64,000 nt of DNA from Lysobacter antibioticus. GTDB lineage: Bacteria > Pseudomonadota > Gammaproteobacteria > Xanthomonadales > Xanthomonadaceae. The notes under the pieces are model-generated. The model saw only the letters and a program-made list of their open reading frames with translations, made no database searches and was not told the DNA's origin. Below, piece after piece: positions 35,312 through 44,524 of the stretch. The stretch is from contig NZ_CP013141.1 in assembly GCF_001442535.1 (NCBI RefSeq), positions 2,065,290-2,129,289 on the forward strand, written 5' to 3'. Position 1 is the first letter of the stretch. Every line of letters starts with the position of its first letter. Both the position numbers and the translations under genes were made by a program.

Positions 35312-35888
35312 CGTCGAGACTCCTTCTTACCTTGGCGAACACCCGCAGGTCGTGCAGTTGCCCGCGCTTGAACACGGCGCAGCGTTGCGCACCTTCTTCT
35401 TCGAAACCGTTCTTCAGCAGCACCCGCGCCGAGGCCGGGTTGTGGTCGAGCACCGTCGCGCACAAGCGGTACAGGGACAGCTCGCGCATGACCCAGGGCG
35501 CGAACACGGCGACCGCGCGCGTCATCAGGCCGGCGTTCCACAGCGCGCGCCCGAGCCAATAACCCAGCTCGGCGCTGTGGCCTCGCTCGGCGTGGCCGGC
35601 GCGCACGCCGATACCGCCGCAGGCGCGGCCGTCGACTTCGATCGCCATGACCGGGTCGTTGAGATTGACGACCTGGCCGGACAGGAAGCGTTCGCCGTCT
35701 TCGCGGGTATAGGGATAGGGAAAACGATCGCTGGTGGAACGCGAGACGTGTTCGTCGTTGGCATGTTCGACCAGGCTGTCGAGGTCGTCGGGCCGCCAGG
35801 GGCGCAGGACGAAGCCTTCGCCAAGCAGGCGGATATCGCCCGGGTCGATTAAGGGAGCGGCGTTCATGGCGATAGCGTACTGCATCAC
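35301..35888 (-). CDS. GNAT-family N-acetyltransferase (RimJ/RimL-like)
   Basis: 195-aa acetyltransferase. GNAT features are FVLRPWRPDDLDSLVEHAND at the start, the beta-4/acetyl-CoA region AELGYWLGRALWNAGLMTRA and LDHNPASARVLLKNGFEEEG near the end, as in the RimJ/RimL group that acetylates protein N-termini or small molecules. The substrate is unknown. AAGGG lies just before the paired ATGs at 35888/35885; MNAAPL at 35867 is an alternative start. It overlaps the downstream TrmH-family gene by 11 bp. Confidence 0.88.
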   Translation of the reverse strand: MMQYAIAMNAAPLIDPGDIRLLGEGFVLRPWRPDDLDSLVEHANDEHVSRSTSDRFPYPYTREDGERFLSGQVVNLNDPVMAIEVDGRACGGIGVRAGHAERGHSAELGYWLGRALWNAGLMTRAVAVFAPWVMRELSLYRLCATVLDHNPASARVLLKNGFEEEGAQRCAVFKRGQLHDLRVFAKVRRSLDDAT

Positions 35889-35924
35889 CCTTGGCGGGCG
35901 GAAACCGGGGCCGCTGCTCAGGGC

Positions 35925-36018
35925 AGGAGCGGCGCAAGCCGCGACCGCGAAACTCCGGCCACGGCGCAGGTCGCGGCTCGTGACCGAAGGAAATCCAGGA
36001 GGACGCCGCTCCTACCCC
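35925..36018. repeat. dispersed GTAGGAGCGGCG palindromic repeat, copy 1
   Basis: A 94-bp element bounded by AGGAGCGGCGCAAGCCGCGA and, at the right, CGCCGCTCCTACCCC. Its right ~49 bp is the exact reverse complement of the left half of the element at 46225-46334, and its left ~23 bp matches that element's other end. Confidence 0.8.
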
Positions 36019-36058
36019 TGAAGCGACGTCCGGCCCGGAGGCCGGCGCGTTCACGCGA

Positions 36059-39000
36059 TCAAGCGTGGCCGCCGGCCTGCGGGGTGTCCTTTTCCAGCTT
36101 CTCCAGCTCGTGCGCGACCGCCTCGGGCGACTTGGTGTAGCGGGCCAGCAGGACATAGAACGCCGGCACGATGAACAGCGACAACAGGGTCGAGAACGAC
36201 ACGCCGAAGATCACCACGATGCCGATCGTCGCCCGGCTCGCCGAGCCCGGGCCGCCGGCCAGGACCAGGGGCACGGCGCCGACCACGGTCGCGATCGAAG
36301 TCATCAGGATCGGACGCAGGCGCACCGCCGAAGACTCGACGATGGCCTCGTGGATGCTGCGGCCCTCGTCGCGCAGTTGGTTGGCGAACTCGACGATCAG
36401 GATGCCGTTCTTCGCCGCCAGGCCGACCAGCATGACGATGCCGATCTGACTGAACAGGTTGAGGGTGCCGCCGGTCATCCACAGGCCGAGCAAGGCGCCG
36501 AGCACGCCCAGCGGCACGGTCAGCATGATCACGAACGGGTGGATGAAGCTCTCGAACTGCGCGGCGAGCACCAGGTACACGACCAGCAGCGCCAGGGTGA
36601 AGGTCATCAGCACCGCGCCGCCGGCCTTCTGGTACTCGCGCGACTCGCCCTTCCAGTCGATCTGCGCCTGTTCCGGCAATTCTTCCTCGACCACCTGGTT
36701 GAGCCAGGTGATCGCCTCGCCCATGGTGTAGCCCGGCGCGAGGCCGGCGCTGACGGTGATCGCGCGCAGGCGGTTGAAGCGGTTGAGGCTGCCGGGTTCG
36801 GCCAGTTCCTTGAGCGTGACCAGGTTCGACAGCGGCACCAGGCCGCCATCGCGGCCGCGCACCTGGATCGCTGCCAGATCGGCCGGCGAGGCGCGCACTT
36901 CGCGGCCGGCCTGTACGATCACGTCGTACTCCTCGCCGTTCTGCACGAAGGTGGTGGCGCGCCGCGAGCCCATCATGGTTTCCAGCGAATGGCCGATGTC
37001 GGTGACGCTGACGCCGAGGTCGGCGGCGCGCTGGCGGTCGATCTCCACGCGCATCTGCGGCCGGGTTTCCTTGTAGTCCGAGTCGACCGAGAACAGGCCC
37101 TTGTTCTGTTCGATGCGCGCCAACAGACGGTCGCGCCACTTCGCCAGCTCGACGTATTCGGGGCCGCCGAGCACGATCTGGATCGGCTGCCCGCGGGTAC
37201 GCACCAGGCCGCCGCCGACCTGCGGCAGCGCGCGCACGCCGGTCAGCTGACCGAGCTCGCTGCGCAAGCCGTCGGCGACGTCGGCGGTGCTGACATCGCG
37301 CTTGTCCCAGTCCTGCAGGAACACCGCGATGCGGCCGGTGTGCATTTCCTCGCTGGCGCCGAAACCGCCGGGCACGCGCGGGTTGTAGCGCTGGATGGTC
37401 TGGTCCGGCCCGGTATGCGAGGCGATGATCTTCTCGACCTGCTGCACCTGCTTGACCGTGTAGTCGTAGCCGGCGCCTTCCGGGCCGATGATCGAGACCT
37501 GGAACGAGCCTCGGTCTTCCTGCGGCGCGAGTTCCGAGGGCACCAGCTTGAACAGGCCGAAGCTCAAGGCCAGCGCGATCACCATCAGCACGCCGAACAG
37601 CCACGGCCGCTCGACGGTGTGGTCGAGCAGGCCTTTATAGCGCCGGCTCACGCTTTCCAGGCGCGCATTGATCCAGCGATTGACCGGGTTGGATTTCTCT
37701 TCGCTGTGCGGGCGCACGAACTTCGACGACATCATCGGCGTCAGGGTCAGCGCGACGAAGGCCGACAAGGCCACCGCGCCGGCCAGCGCCACCGACAACT
37801 CGCGGAACAGACGCCCGGTGTTGCCTTCCATGAAGCCGATCGGCAGGAACACCGCCACCAGCACCGCGGTAGTGGCGATGACCGCGAACGCGACCTGCTT
37901 GGTGCCGCGCGCGGCGGCGACCAACTTCGGTTCGCCCAGGTCGGCGCGGCGCTGGATGTTCTCGAGCACGACGATCGCATCGTCGACCACCAGGCCGATG
38001 CACAGCACCAGCGCCAGCAGGGTCAGCAGGTTGATCGAGAAATCGAAGGCGTACAGCGGGATGAAAGCAGCGATCAGGCACACCGGCACGGTCACCGCCG
38101 GGATCAGCGCGGCGCGGAAACTGCCGAGGAACAACCAGATCACGATCAACACCAGGATCACCGCTTCGGCCAGCGTGTGATACACGCGCTCGACCGCCGA
38201 CTCGATGAAGATGGTGGTGTCGAAGGCGACGAAGATGTTGGTGCCGTCCGGCAGGCCCGGGCGGATCTTGTCGGCCTCGGCGCGGATCGCGCGGGCCACG
38301 TCGAGGCTGTTCGCGGTCGAGGTCTTGACGATGCCCAGACCGATGTTCGGCTCGCCGTTGCTGCGGTAATAGGCGCGGCGTTCGGCCGAATCGAGCTGGA
38401 TCTTGGCGACGTCGCCGAGCCGCACGACATAGCCGTCGGCGCCCTTCTTCAGCGGAATCTGGGCGAAATCCTCGGGCTTTTGATAGCTGCGCGCGACCCG
38501 CAAGGTGAAGTCGCGCGATTGCGACTCGATGCGCCCGGCCGGCAGTTCGACGTTCTCGGCGCCGAGCGCGGCCTCGACCTCGTTGACGGTGATGTCTCGT
38601 GCGGCCAACGCATCCTGGTCGAGCCAAATGCGCATGGCGTAACGCTGCTGGCCGCCGATGCGGACCTGGGCGACACCGTCGACCGAGGACAGCCGGTCGA
38701 CCACATATCGCTCCGCGTAGTCGGACAGCTGCAGCGTGTCCATCTGCTTGGAGCTCATGTTCAGCCACATGATCGGGTCGGCGTCGCTCTCGACCTTTTC
38801 GATCTGCGGCGGGTCGGCCTCTTCCGGCATGCGGTTGGAGACGCGGCTGACCGCGTCGCGCACGTCGTTGGCCGCGGCCTCGATCTCGCGCTGCAAGGTG
38901 AACTCGATGCTGATCGAGGCGCGTCCGTTGACGCTGCGCGATTCGATGCTCTCGATGCCTTCGATGCCGGCCAAGGCGTCTTCCAGCACCTGGGTGATGC

Positions 39001-39184
39001 GGGTTTCGACCACCGCCGCCGAGGCGCCGGGATAGGTCACGTCGACCGAGACCACCGGCGGGTCGATCGCCGGCAATTCGCGCAAGGTCAGGCGCGAGAA
39101 TGCCATCACGCCCAGGGTGATCAGCAGCAGGCTCATCACGGTGGCGAACACCGGACGGCGGATCGACAGGTCGGAAATATTCAT
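36059..39184 (-). CDS. RND efflux permease (HAE-1 family)
   Basis: 1041-aa inner-membrane proton-driven exporter of the AcrB/MexB class. It begins MNISDLSIRRPVFATVMSLL and has 12 predicted helices with two large periplasmic loops. The TM4 proton-relay aspartates are in GLVVDDAIVVLENI and the TM10 lysine in GLAAKNGILIVEFANQLRDE; FLPIGFMEGNTGRLFRELSV is also conserved. It is the last gene of an operon with a membrane-fusion protein and a 79-aa protein; its ATG overlaps the small gene's stop by 4 bp. No outer-membrane TolC partner is encoded nearby. Substrates are unknown. Confidence 0.95.
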   Translation of the reverse strand: MNISDLSIRRPVFATVMSLLLITLGVMAFSRLTLRELPAIDPPVVSVDVTYPGASAAVVETRITQVLEDALAGIEGIESIESRSVNGRASISIEFTLQREIEAAANDVRDAVSRVSNRMPEEADPPQIEKVESDADPIMWLNMSSKQMDTLQLSDYAERYVVDRLSSVDGVAQVRIGGQQRYAMRIWLDQDALAARDITVNEVEAALGAENVELPAGRIESQSRDFTLRVARSYQKPEDFAQIPLKKGADGYVVRLGDVAKIQLDSAERRAYYRSNGEPNIGLGIVKTSTANSLDVARAIRAEADKIRPGLPDGTNIFVAFDTTIFIESAVERVYHTLAEAVILVLIVIWLFLGSFRAALIPAVTVPVCLIAAFIPLYAFDFSINLLTLLALVLCIGLVVDDAIVVLENIQRRADLGEPKLVAAARGTKQVAFAVIATTAVLVAVFLPIGFMEGNTGRLFRELSVALAGAVALSAFVALTLTPMMSSKFVRPHSEEKSNPVNRWINARLESVSRRYKGLLDHTVERPWLFGVLMVIALALSFGLFKLVPSELAPQEDRGSFQVSIIGPEGAGYDYTVKQVQQVEKIIASHTGPDQTIQRYNPRVPGGFGASEEMHTGRIAVFLQDWDKRDVSTADVADGLRSELGQLTGVRALPQVGGGLVRTRGQPIQIVLGGPEYVELAKWRDRLLARIEQNKGLFSVDSDYKETRPQMRVEIDRQRAADLGVSVTDIGHSLETMMGSRRATTFVQNGEEYDVIVQAGREVRASPADLAAIQVRGRDGGLVPLSNLVTLKELAEPGSLNRFNRLRAITVSAGLAPGYTMGEAITWLNQVVEEELPEQAQIDWKGESREYQKAGGAVLMTFTLALLVVYLVLAAQFESFIHPFVIMLTVPLGVLGALLGLWMTGGTLNLFSQIGIVMLVGLAAKNGILIVEFANQLRDEGRSIHEAIVESSAVRLRPILMTSIATVVGAVPLVLAGGPGSASRATIGIVVIFGVSFSTLLSLFIVPAFYVLLARYTKSPEAVAHELEKLEKDTPQAGGHA

Positions 39185-39420
39185 CGCGCGTCGCCGCCGT
39201 CGCGGCGCTTGAGCGCACTGCGCTTCGGCGCTATGTAGATCGGCACGACCTTGGGCCGGTCGCCCGGGGCCTGCTCGGGGTCATAGGCGAGGTCTTCAGG
39301 CGGAGCCTCCGGCACGCCGCGCAGGCGGAAATCCAGGGCGCGCTTGACCGCGGCGCGCAGGTCGCCGGCATCGGGCTTGCGCGGCAGCGAGGACAGCAGG
39401 GACCGCATCCAGTCAGCCAT
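39181..39420 (-). CDS. small protein sandwiched in the RND operon
   Basis: A 79-aa frame starting MADWMRSLLSSLPRKPDAGD. It overlaps the end of the membrane-fusion gene by 8 bp and the start of the permease gene by 4 bp (ATGA), an arrangement that strongly suggests a real, translationally coupled gene. It has an amphipathic N-terminal segment, then a charged Pro-rich tail (PPEDLAYDPEQAPGDRPKVV), and no signal peptide or full transmembrane helix. I recognise no family. It could be a pump-associated accessory peptide. Confidence 0.7.
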   Translation of the reverse strand: MADWMRSLLSSLPRKPDAGDLRAAVKRALDFRLRGVPEAPPEDLAYDPEQAPGDRPKVVPIYIAPKRSALKRRDGGDAR

Positions 39421-40522
39421 TCGCACGGCCCTTGGCTGCGGCCGGCTCGCCCTGGCGCTTCTGCGCGGGCGGGTTCGCACCGGCGGCCTGGACCTTGTTG
39501 CCGACGCGCAGCTTGCCAGTGCCGTCGATGACGATGACATCGCCGACCTTCAGGCCTTTGACGATCTCGGCCAGCCCTTCGCGACGGGTGCCGACTTCGA
39601 CGTCGGCGCGCTCGACGGTGTTGTCGGGCTTGACCCGGAACACGTAGGAGTCGGTGCCCACCTGCACCACCGCGATCTCCGGCACCAGCAGGGCCTGGCG
39701 CTCGGGTTGCAGCAGGGTCACCTGGATCAACATGCCCGGCCGCAGACGATGGTCGGGATTGGGGAAATCGGCGCGCACCGTGATCGCGCGCGTGGCCGGG
39801 TCGACCCGCGCGTCGATCGTGCTGACCTCGCCCTGGAACGGCTGGCCCGGATACGCGGCGCTGGTGCCGTCGACGGTCTGGCCCTTGGCGACGCGCGCCA
39901 ACAGCGTTTCCGGCACCGGAAAATCGACATAGACCCGGCCGGTGTCGTCGAGGGTCGCGATCGGCGTGCCCGGGGTGACCAGCGATCCGGGGCTGACCTG
40001 GCGAATGCCGAGCACGCCGGAGAACGGCGCGCGGATCACCCGGTCGCCGATGTCGGCCTTCATCTGCTCGACCCGTGCGCGGGTGGCGTCGCGGGTGGCG
40101 CGCTGGGTGTCGAGCGCCGAACGCGCGATCAACTGCTGCGCGGCGAGTTCGCTCTGCCGCTTGTACAAGGCATCGGCTTCCTTGGCGGTGGCCTCGGCCT
40201 GGGCCAGGGCGGCCTGCTGGGCCTTGCCGCTGAGGGTGATCAGCGACGCGCCGGCGGCGACCTGATCGCCGCTGTCGAAATGCACGCCCTGGACGATCTC
40301 GCTGACCTTGGCGGTGACCGTGATCGACTCGCGCGCCTTGACGTTGCCGAGCGCCTGCACGGTGTCGTTCCAGGGCCGCAGACGGACCGGCTCGGTGGTG
40401 ACCGGAATCGGGCGATCGCCGCCCTGGCCCCCCTGGGGCGCCCCGCCCTTGCTGCCGCAGGCGGTCAGGGCGAGGGCGAAGGCAAGGGTGCAGCAGGTGC
40501 GAAGGCCGGAACGTGGTCGCAT
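39413..40522 (-). CDS. RND efflux membrane-fusion lipoprotein
   Basis: 369-aa periplasmic adaptor. The lipoprotein signal ends in the lipobox LTAC (MRPRSGLRTCCTLAFALALT, then AC), so the protein is lipid-anchored. It has the order of the HlyD/MexA family: beta-barrel/lipoyl halves (SITVTAKVSEIVQGVHFDSG, VIRAPFSGVLGIRQVSPGSL), an alpha-hairpin (AQAEATAKEADALYKRQSEL) and a membrane-proximal domain. The start at 40522 places the lipobox correctly; the longer frame to 40675 does not. It is the first gene of the operon with the 79-aa protein and the permease. Confidence 0.93.
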   Translation of the reverse strand: MRPRSGLRTCCTLAFALALTACGSKGGAPQGGQGGDRPIPVTTEPVRLRPWNDTVQALGNVKARESITVTAKVSEIVQGVHFDSGDQVAAGASLITLSGKAQQAALAQAEATAKEADALYKRQSELAAQQLIARSALDTQRATRDATRARVEQMKADIGDRVIRAPFSGVLGIRQVSPGSLVTPGTPIATLDDTGRVYVDFPVPETLLARVAKGQTVDGTSAAYPGQPFQGEVSTIDARVDPATRAITVRADFPNPDHRLRPGMLIQVTLLQPERQALLVPEIAVVQVGTDSYVFRVKPDNTVERADVEVGTRREGLAEIVKGLKVGDVIVIDGTGKLRVGNKVQAAGANPPAQKRQGEPAAAKGRANG

Positions 40523-40872
40523 GCGGATCTCTGAACGGGTACCCGTGAGGGCGGCGGCGCGGGTCTGGCGGGCGCTGGTGCGGCCCGGCCAGGCGATCCG
40601 CGCGGAGGGGAGAACCGACGCGGCGATGAAGCCGCGCGATTCTAGCGGTGCAGCATTAACGCTCGCGTGGGCCATTGGTTGACCACCGTATAGGCAAAGT
40701 CGTCCCGGCGATGTGTTCGGGCCGGCGGCCAGCGAGCGCGGGCCTGTGTTCGGCCGGCCTTCGTATGCCGGAGCCCCGGCCCGCCCGATGTTTCATCGTC
40801 GTAATCAACGTGGTGGCGCGGGCGGCACGGACGGAGTTCATACTCCGCGAATCCCCCAGTTGGAGCCCGGTC

Positions 40873-41829
40873 ATGATCCACGACAGCATCCTCGACACCA
40901 TCGGCCGCACCCCGGTGATCCGCCTGCACCGCATCGCCCCGGCCCACGTCAGCCTGTACGCCAAGGTCGAAGCCTTCAACCCCGGCGGCTCGGTCAAGGA
41001 CCGTCTGGCCCTGGCGATCATCCTCGACGCCGAAGCCAAGGGGCTGATCAAACCCGGCGACACCGTAGTCGAGGCGACCTCGGGCAACACCGGCGTGGCG
41101 CTGGCGATGGTCTGCGCCGCGCTCGGTTACAAGTTCGTCGCCACCATGAGCGAGACCTTCTCGATGGAGCGCCGCAAGCTCATGCGCGCCTATGGGGCGA
41201 AGGTAATCCTGACCCCAGCCGCCGAACGCGGCAGCGGCATGGTCCGGCGCGCCGAGGAACTGGCGAAGAAGCACGGCTGGTTCCTCGCCCGCCAGTTCGA
41301 GAACCCGGCCAACCCGGCCTATCACCGCAACACCACCGCGGCCGAGATCCTGCAGGACTTCGCCGGACGCCGGCTCGACCATTTCGTCACCGGCTGGGGC
41401 ACCGGCGGCACCCTGACCGGTGTCGGCGAGGTGCTGCGGGTAGCGCGCCCGGAAGTGCGCATCACCGCCTGCGAACCGGCCGGCGCGGCCCTGCTCAGCG
41501 GCAATGCCTGGCAGCCGCACAAGATCCAGGGCTGGACCCCGGACTTCGTCCCAGCGGTGCTCAATCGCGACGCTGCCCACGACGTGCTGACGGTCGACGA
41601 GGTGCTCGCGCGCGACACCGCGCGCCGCCTGGCGTTGGAAGAAGGCATCTTCGTCGGCATCTCGGCCGGCGCCACCGCGGCCGCGGCGCTCGAAGTCGCG
41701 CGCACGGCCGAACACGGCGCGGTGATCCTGGCGATGCTGCCCGACACCGGCGAGCGCTACCTGAGCACCTTCCTGTTCGAAGGCATCAACGAAGGCAGCG
41801 ACGACGACTGGCTGGCCTCGTTGGGCTGA
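40873..41829 (+). CDS. cysK: cysteine synthase (O-acetylserine sulfhydrylase)
   Basis: 318-aa PLP enzyme forming cysteine from O-acetylserine and sulfide. The PLP lysine is Lys42 in FNPGGSVKDRLAL, the substrate loop is EATSGNTGVALAM, and the phosphate-binding loop is GWGTGGTLTGVGE. FVGISAGATAAAALEVA is also typical. GGAG precedes the ATG at 40873. Close homologues include cystathionine beta-synthase-like enzymes, but the short length without a CBS domain favours cysteine synthase. It is monocistronic and divergent from the RND operon. Confidence 0.92.
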   Translation: MIHDSILDTIGRTPVIRLHRIAPAHVSLYAKVEAFNPGGSVKDRLALAIILDAEAKGLIKPGDTVVEATSGNTGVALAMVCAALGYKFVATMSETFSMERRKLMRAYGAKVILTPAAERGSGMVRRAEELAKKHGWFLARQFENPANPAYHRNTTAAEILQDFAGRRLDHFVTGWGTGGTLTGVGEVLRVARPEVRITACEPAGAALLSGNAWQPHKIQGWTPDFVPAVLNRDAAHDVLTVDEVLARDTARRLALEEGIFVGISAGATAAAALEVARTAEHGAVILAMLPDTGERYLSTFLFEGINEGSDDDWLASLG

Positions 41830-41859
41830 GCGCCCGGCAGGTCGCGGGCGTTCGCTCGG

Positions 41860-42696
41860 TCAGTTGCGGAACACGAGATACCAGAGCGTCACCGCCGCCA
41901 CGGCGATCAGCAACGCCCACCACAGCATCCCGGCGTTGCTTTCGTCGCGCCGGACCGTGCCGTCGGCGCGGCCGCTCAGGCCGCGCTTGCTGCGCTGGCG
42001 CTCGTGGTCGAGCACGCGCCTGATCGCCTCCGCATTGGCGAGCCCGTGGGTCTTTTCCAGCAGTTCGAGCGCACCGACCCGGTCGCCGCGCAGCAGCGCC
42101 ATCGCCACGTCGGCGGGCAGATCGGCGCGGCCCGCGCCCACGCCGGTGGTGGACGCATCCGTGTGTTGCCCGAGCAGATGCGCGTCGACGCGGGCGAGCG
42201 CCTCGTGCAGATCGAGCTTGTAGAGCGCGCGCACGATCTTGACCGCCTCGATCTTGTTGCCGCTGCGCAGCGCCAGCTCGGCCTGCGCCGGGAAACCGTG
42301 CGGCGTCGCCTCCGCTTCGGCGGGCATCGGCGGCGCATGCGTCGCGTGCGCACGCTGGCCTTCGTATCGCTCGACCATGTCCTTCGCCTCGCGCAGGCCC
42401 AGGCCTGGGTTGGCATCGAGCACGAGCTTGATCGCCTTGATCTTGTTGCCGCTGCGCAGCGCCTGTTCGGCCTGCATTGGAAAACCGTCCGGCGTCGCCT
42501 CCGCTTCGGCGGGCATCGGCGGCGCATGCATCGCGTCCGCAGGCTGGCGTTCGTATCGCTCGACCGCGTCCTTCGCCTCGCGCAGGCCCAGCCCCGGATT
42601 CGCATCGAGCACGAGCTTGATCGCCTCGATCTTGCGGCCGGATTTCAGCAGCGTCGCCGCTTGCGGCGGCACGAAGGGCGTGCGGTGGTCGGTCAT
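41860..42696 (-). CDS. tail-anchored protein with tandem L7/L12-C-terminal-like repeats
   Basis: 278-aa protein with four internal repeats at residues 19-48, 82-111, 145-174 and 202-231. The first two share IKLVLDANPGLGLREAKD, which closely resembles the C-terminal domain of ribosomal protein L7/L12 (IKxVRxxxGLGLKEAKxLVE); the third and fourth are degenerate. The linkers are near-identical (HAPPMPAEAEATP). A single hydrophobic helix at the very end (MLWWALLIAVAAVTLWYLVF) suggests a tail anchor with the repeats in the cytoplasm. L7/L12-type domains bind translation factors on the ribosome; whether this protein binds ribosomes or merely reuses the fold is unknown. Confidence 0.82.
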   Translation of the reverse strand: MTDHRTPFVPPQAATLLKSGRKIEAIKLVLDANPGLGLREAKDAVERYERQPADAMHAPPMPAEAEATPDGFPMQAEQALRSGNKIKAIKLVLDANPGLGLREAKDMVERYEGQRAHATHAPPMPAEAEATPHGFPAQAELALRSGNKIEAVKIVRALYKLDLHEALARVDAHLLGQHTDASTTGVGAGRADLPADVAMALLRGDRVGALELLEKTHGLANAEAIRRVLDHERQRSKRGLSGRADGTVRRDESNAGMLWWALLIAVAAVTLWYLVFRN

Positions 42697-42774
42697 CGCG
42701 GGGCTCCTTGCCGACTGCGGATCCAGCCAGCCTAACGGGCCGGGGCCGGATCCGTCACGCTCGCAGGCCGCGCC

Positions 42775-43401
42775 TCAGCGCGACGACCACGCCAGCCTGG
42801 CGCCGAAGCCCAGCATCATCGTGCCGATCAAACCGTCGAGCACGCGCGCCGCCCGCGCGCTGCGCAAGGTCCCGGCCATGCGCGAGGCGGCCATCGCGAC
42901 CACGCACAGCCACACCGCGCCGATGCTGTAGTGCAAGCCGATCATCAGCATCGAGTCGCGCGCCATGCCCGCGCCCGGGGCGAGGAATTGCGGCAGGAAC
43001 GCGAGATAGAACATCGCGATCTTCGGATTGAGCGCATTGGTCAGCGCGCCCTGCGCGAACGCTCGCCACAGCCCGCTCGCCGGTGCGGCCGGTTCCGGCA
43101 ACGGCGCGTCGGCGCGCGGCCGCAGCGCCGCGCGCAGCGCCTTCACGCCCAGATACGCCAGATACGCGGCGCCGAGCATTTTCACCGTCCAGAACGCGCG
43201 CTCGGAATACATCAGCAACTGGGTCACGCCCAGCGCGAACAGCGCGACATGGAACAGCCCGCCGAAGGTGATGCCGGCGACCGCCGCGAGCCCGCGGCGC
43301 ACGCCGCCAAGCGCGTTGCCGATCACCAGGAACGTGTCGGGACCGGGCATCAGCGTCAGCATCAGCGCGGCGACGGAGAAAGCGAGCCACTGGGTTTCCA
43401 T
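42775..43401 (-). CDS. LysE/RhtB-family amino-acid exporter
   Basis: 208-aa inner-membrane protein with six predicted helices. The family signature MLTLMPGPDTFLVIGNALGG is near the N-terminus, with FGGLFHVALFALGVTQ and GALTNALNPKIAMFYLAFLP as further conserved parts. The family exports amino acids or homoserine lactone-type compounds; the substrate is unknown. The gene stands alone. Confidence 0.92.
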   Translation of the reverse strand: METQWLAFSVAALMLTLMPGPDTFLVIGNALGGVRRGLAAVAGITFGGLFHVALFALGVTQLLMYSERAFWTVKMLGAAYLAYLGVKALRAALRPRADAPLPEPAAPASGLWRAFAQGALTNALNPKIAMFYLAFLPQFLAPGAGMARDSMLMIGLHYSIGAVWLCVVAMAASRMAGTLRSARAARVLDGLIGTMMLGFGARLAWSSR

Positions 43402-43423
43402 GGGTATCGGTTCCGAACACGTC

Positions 43424-43462
43424 GATGAAAACAGCCGGTGCCAAGAAAACAGCCGGCGCCAA
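43424..43462. repeat. GAAAACAGCCGG short tandem duplication
   Basis: GAAAACAGCCGGTGCCAA and GAAAACAGCCGGCGCCAA lie 20 bp apart between the LysE and aldolase genes. Confidence 0.7.
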
Positions 43463-43495
43463 CGAAAAACGCTGGCGCGAGGCCAGCGTTTTTCG
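43463..43495. terminator. bidirectional rho-independent terminator
   Basis: CGAAAAACGCTGGC, loop GCGAG, GCCAGCGTTTTTCG is a perfect 14-bp inverted repeat with T-tracts on both strands; for the minus strand it ends the aldolase transcript 18 bp after the stop codon. Confidence 0.92.
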
Positions 43496-43513
43496 ATGCG
43501 TCGAACGGCAGAC

Positions 43514-44524
43514 TTACGCCGCCGACTTCCACTGGCCCAGCGCCGCCAGGCCGTTGGCCTTGGCGCGCTCGTACACGGTCTGCTGGGCCTTGGCGATGTT
43601 GCCGACCAGGTCCTGCGACCACAGCTTCAGCGCCGCCGACTGCATGGCGCGGCCGTACGAGAACGACAGCGGCCACGGGTTCGGGCCCATCTGGTTCATC
43701 GCGTTGAGGTGCGCGGTGGCGTCCTCGTCCGACTGGCCGCCCGACAGGAACACGATGCCCGGCAGGGTCGCCGGCACGGTCGACTTCAGGCACTGCAGGG
43801 TGGCCGCGGCGACGTCGTCGATGCTGGCGCGGTCGCTGGCCAGGGTGCCCGGCAGGACCATCGAGGCCTTCAGGATGGTGCCTTCGAGCACCACGCTCTG
43901 CTCGTACAGCGCGCCGAACAGCGAACGCAGGGTCACTTCGGTGACTTCGAAGCAGGTGTCGATGTCGTGGCTGCCGTCCATGATGACTTCCGGCTCGACC
44001 ATCGGCACCAGGCCCTGCTCCTGGCACAGCGCGGCATAGCGCGCCAGCGCATGGCTGTTGGCTTCGATGCAGGTGCCCGACGGGATGTCGTCGCCGATGT
44101 TGATGACCGCGCGCCACTTGGCGAAGCGGGCGCCGAGCTTGTAGTACTCCTCCAGGCGCGCGCGCAGGCCGTCGAGGCCTTCGGTCACGACTTCGCCGGG
44201 GAAGCCGGCCAGCGGCTGCGGGCCCTTGTCGACCTTGATGCCCGGGATCACGCCGTTATCCATCATGATCTTGGTGAACGGCACGCCGGCCTTGGTCGAC
44301 TGACGGATGGTTTCGTCGTACAGGATGGCGCCGGAGATGTAGTCGCCGATCTTCGGCGTGGTGAGCAGCAGCTCGCGGTAGGCGCGGCGATTCTCTTCGG
44401 TGTTGTCGATACCGACGCCGGCGAAACGCTTGGCGATGGTGGCGTTCGACTCGTCGATCGCGATGATGCCCTTGCCCGCGGCGACCATGGCCTGGGCGGT
44501 TTCGGCAAGCTGTTCGATGCTCAT
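43514..44524 (-). CDS. class I fructose-bisphosphate aldolase
   Basis: 336-aa glycolytic/gluconeogenic enzyme that cleaves fructose 1,6-bisphosphate through a Schiff base. Conserved parts are GKGIIAIDESNATIAKRF, the RFAKWRAVINIG region, VPMVEPEVIMDG, the Schiff-base lysine in GTILKASMVLPG, and VFLSGGQSDEDATAHLN. It is the eukaryote-like class I type, not a metal-dependent class II enzyme. Pyruvate kinase lies 1.8 kb away on the same strand, with one gene inverted between them. A strong terminator follows. Confidence 0.95.
   Translation of the reverse strand: MSIEQLAETAQAMVAAGKGIIAIDESNATIAKRFAGVGIDNTEENRRAYRELLLTTPKIGDYISGAILYDETIRQSTKAGVPFTKIMMDNGVIPGIKVDKGPQPLAGFPGEVVTEGLDGLRARLEEYYKLGARFAKWRAVINIGDDIPSGTCIEANSHALARYAALCQEQGLVPMVEPEVIMDGSHDIDTCFEVTEVTLRSLFGALYEQSVVLEGTILKASMVLPGTLASDRASIDDVAAATLQCLKSTVPATLPGIVFLSGGQSDEDATAHLNAMNQMGPNPWPLSFSYGRAMQSAALKLWSQDLVGNIAKAQQTVYERAKANGLAALGQWKSAA

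Noticed and set aside
36065..39238. 1057-codon open frame on the plus strand opposite the RND permease gene
   Set aside because: It is an antisense shadow in GC-rich DNA; its translation is Gln/His/Arg/Asp-rich with no family motif, while the minus strand encodes a clear RND pump.
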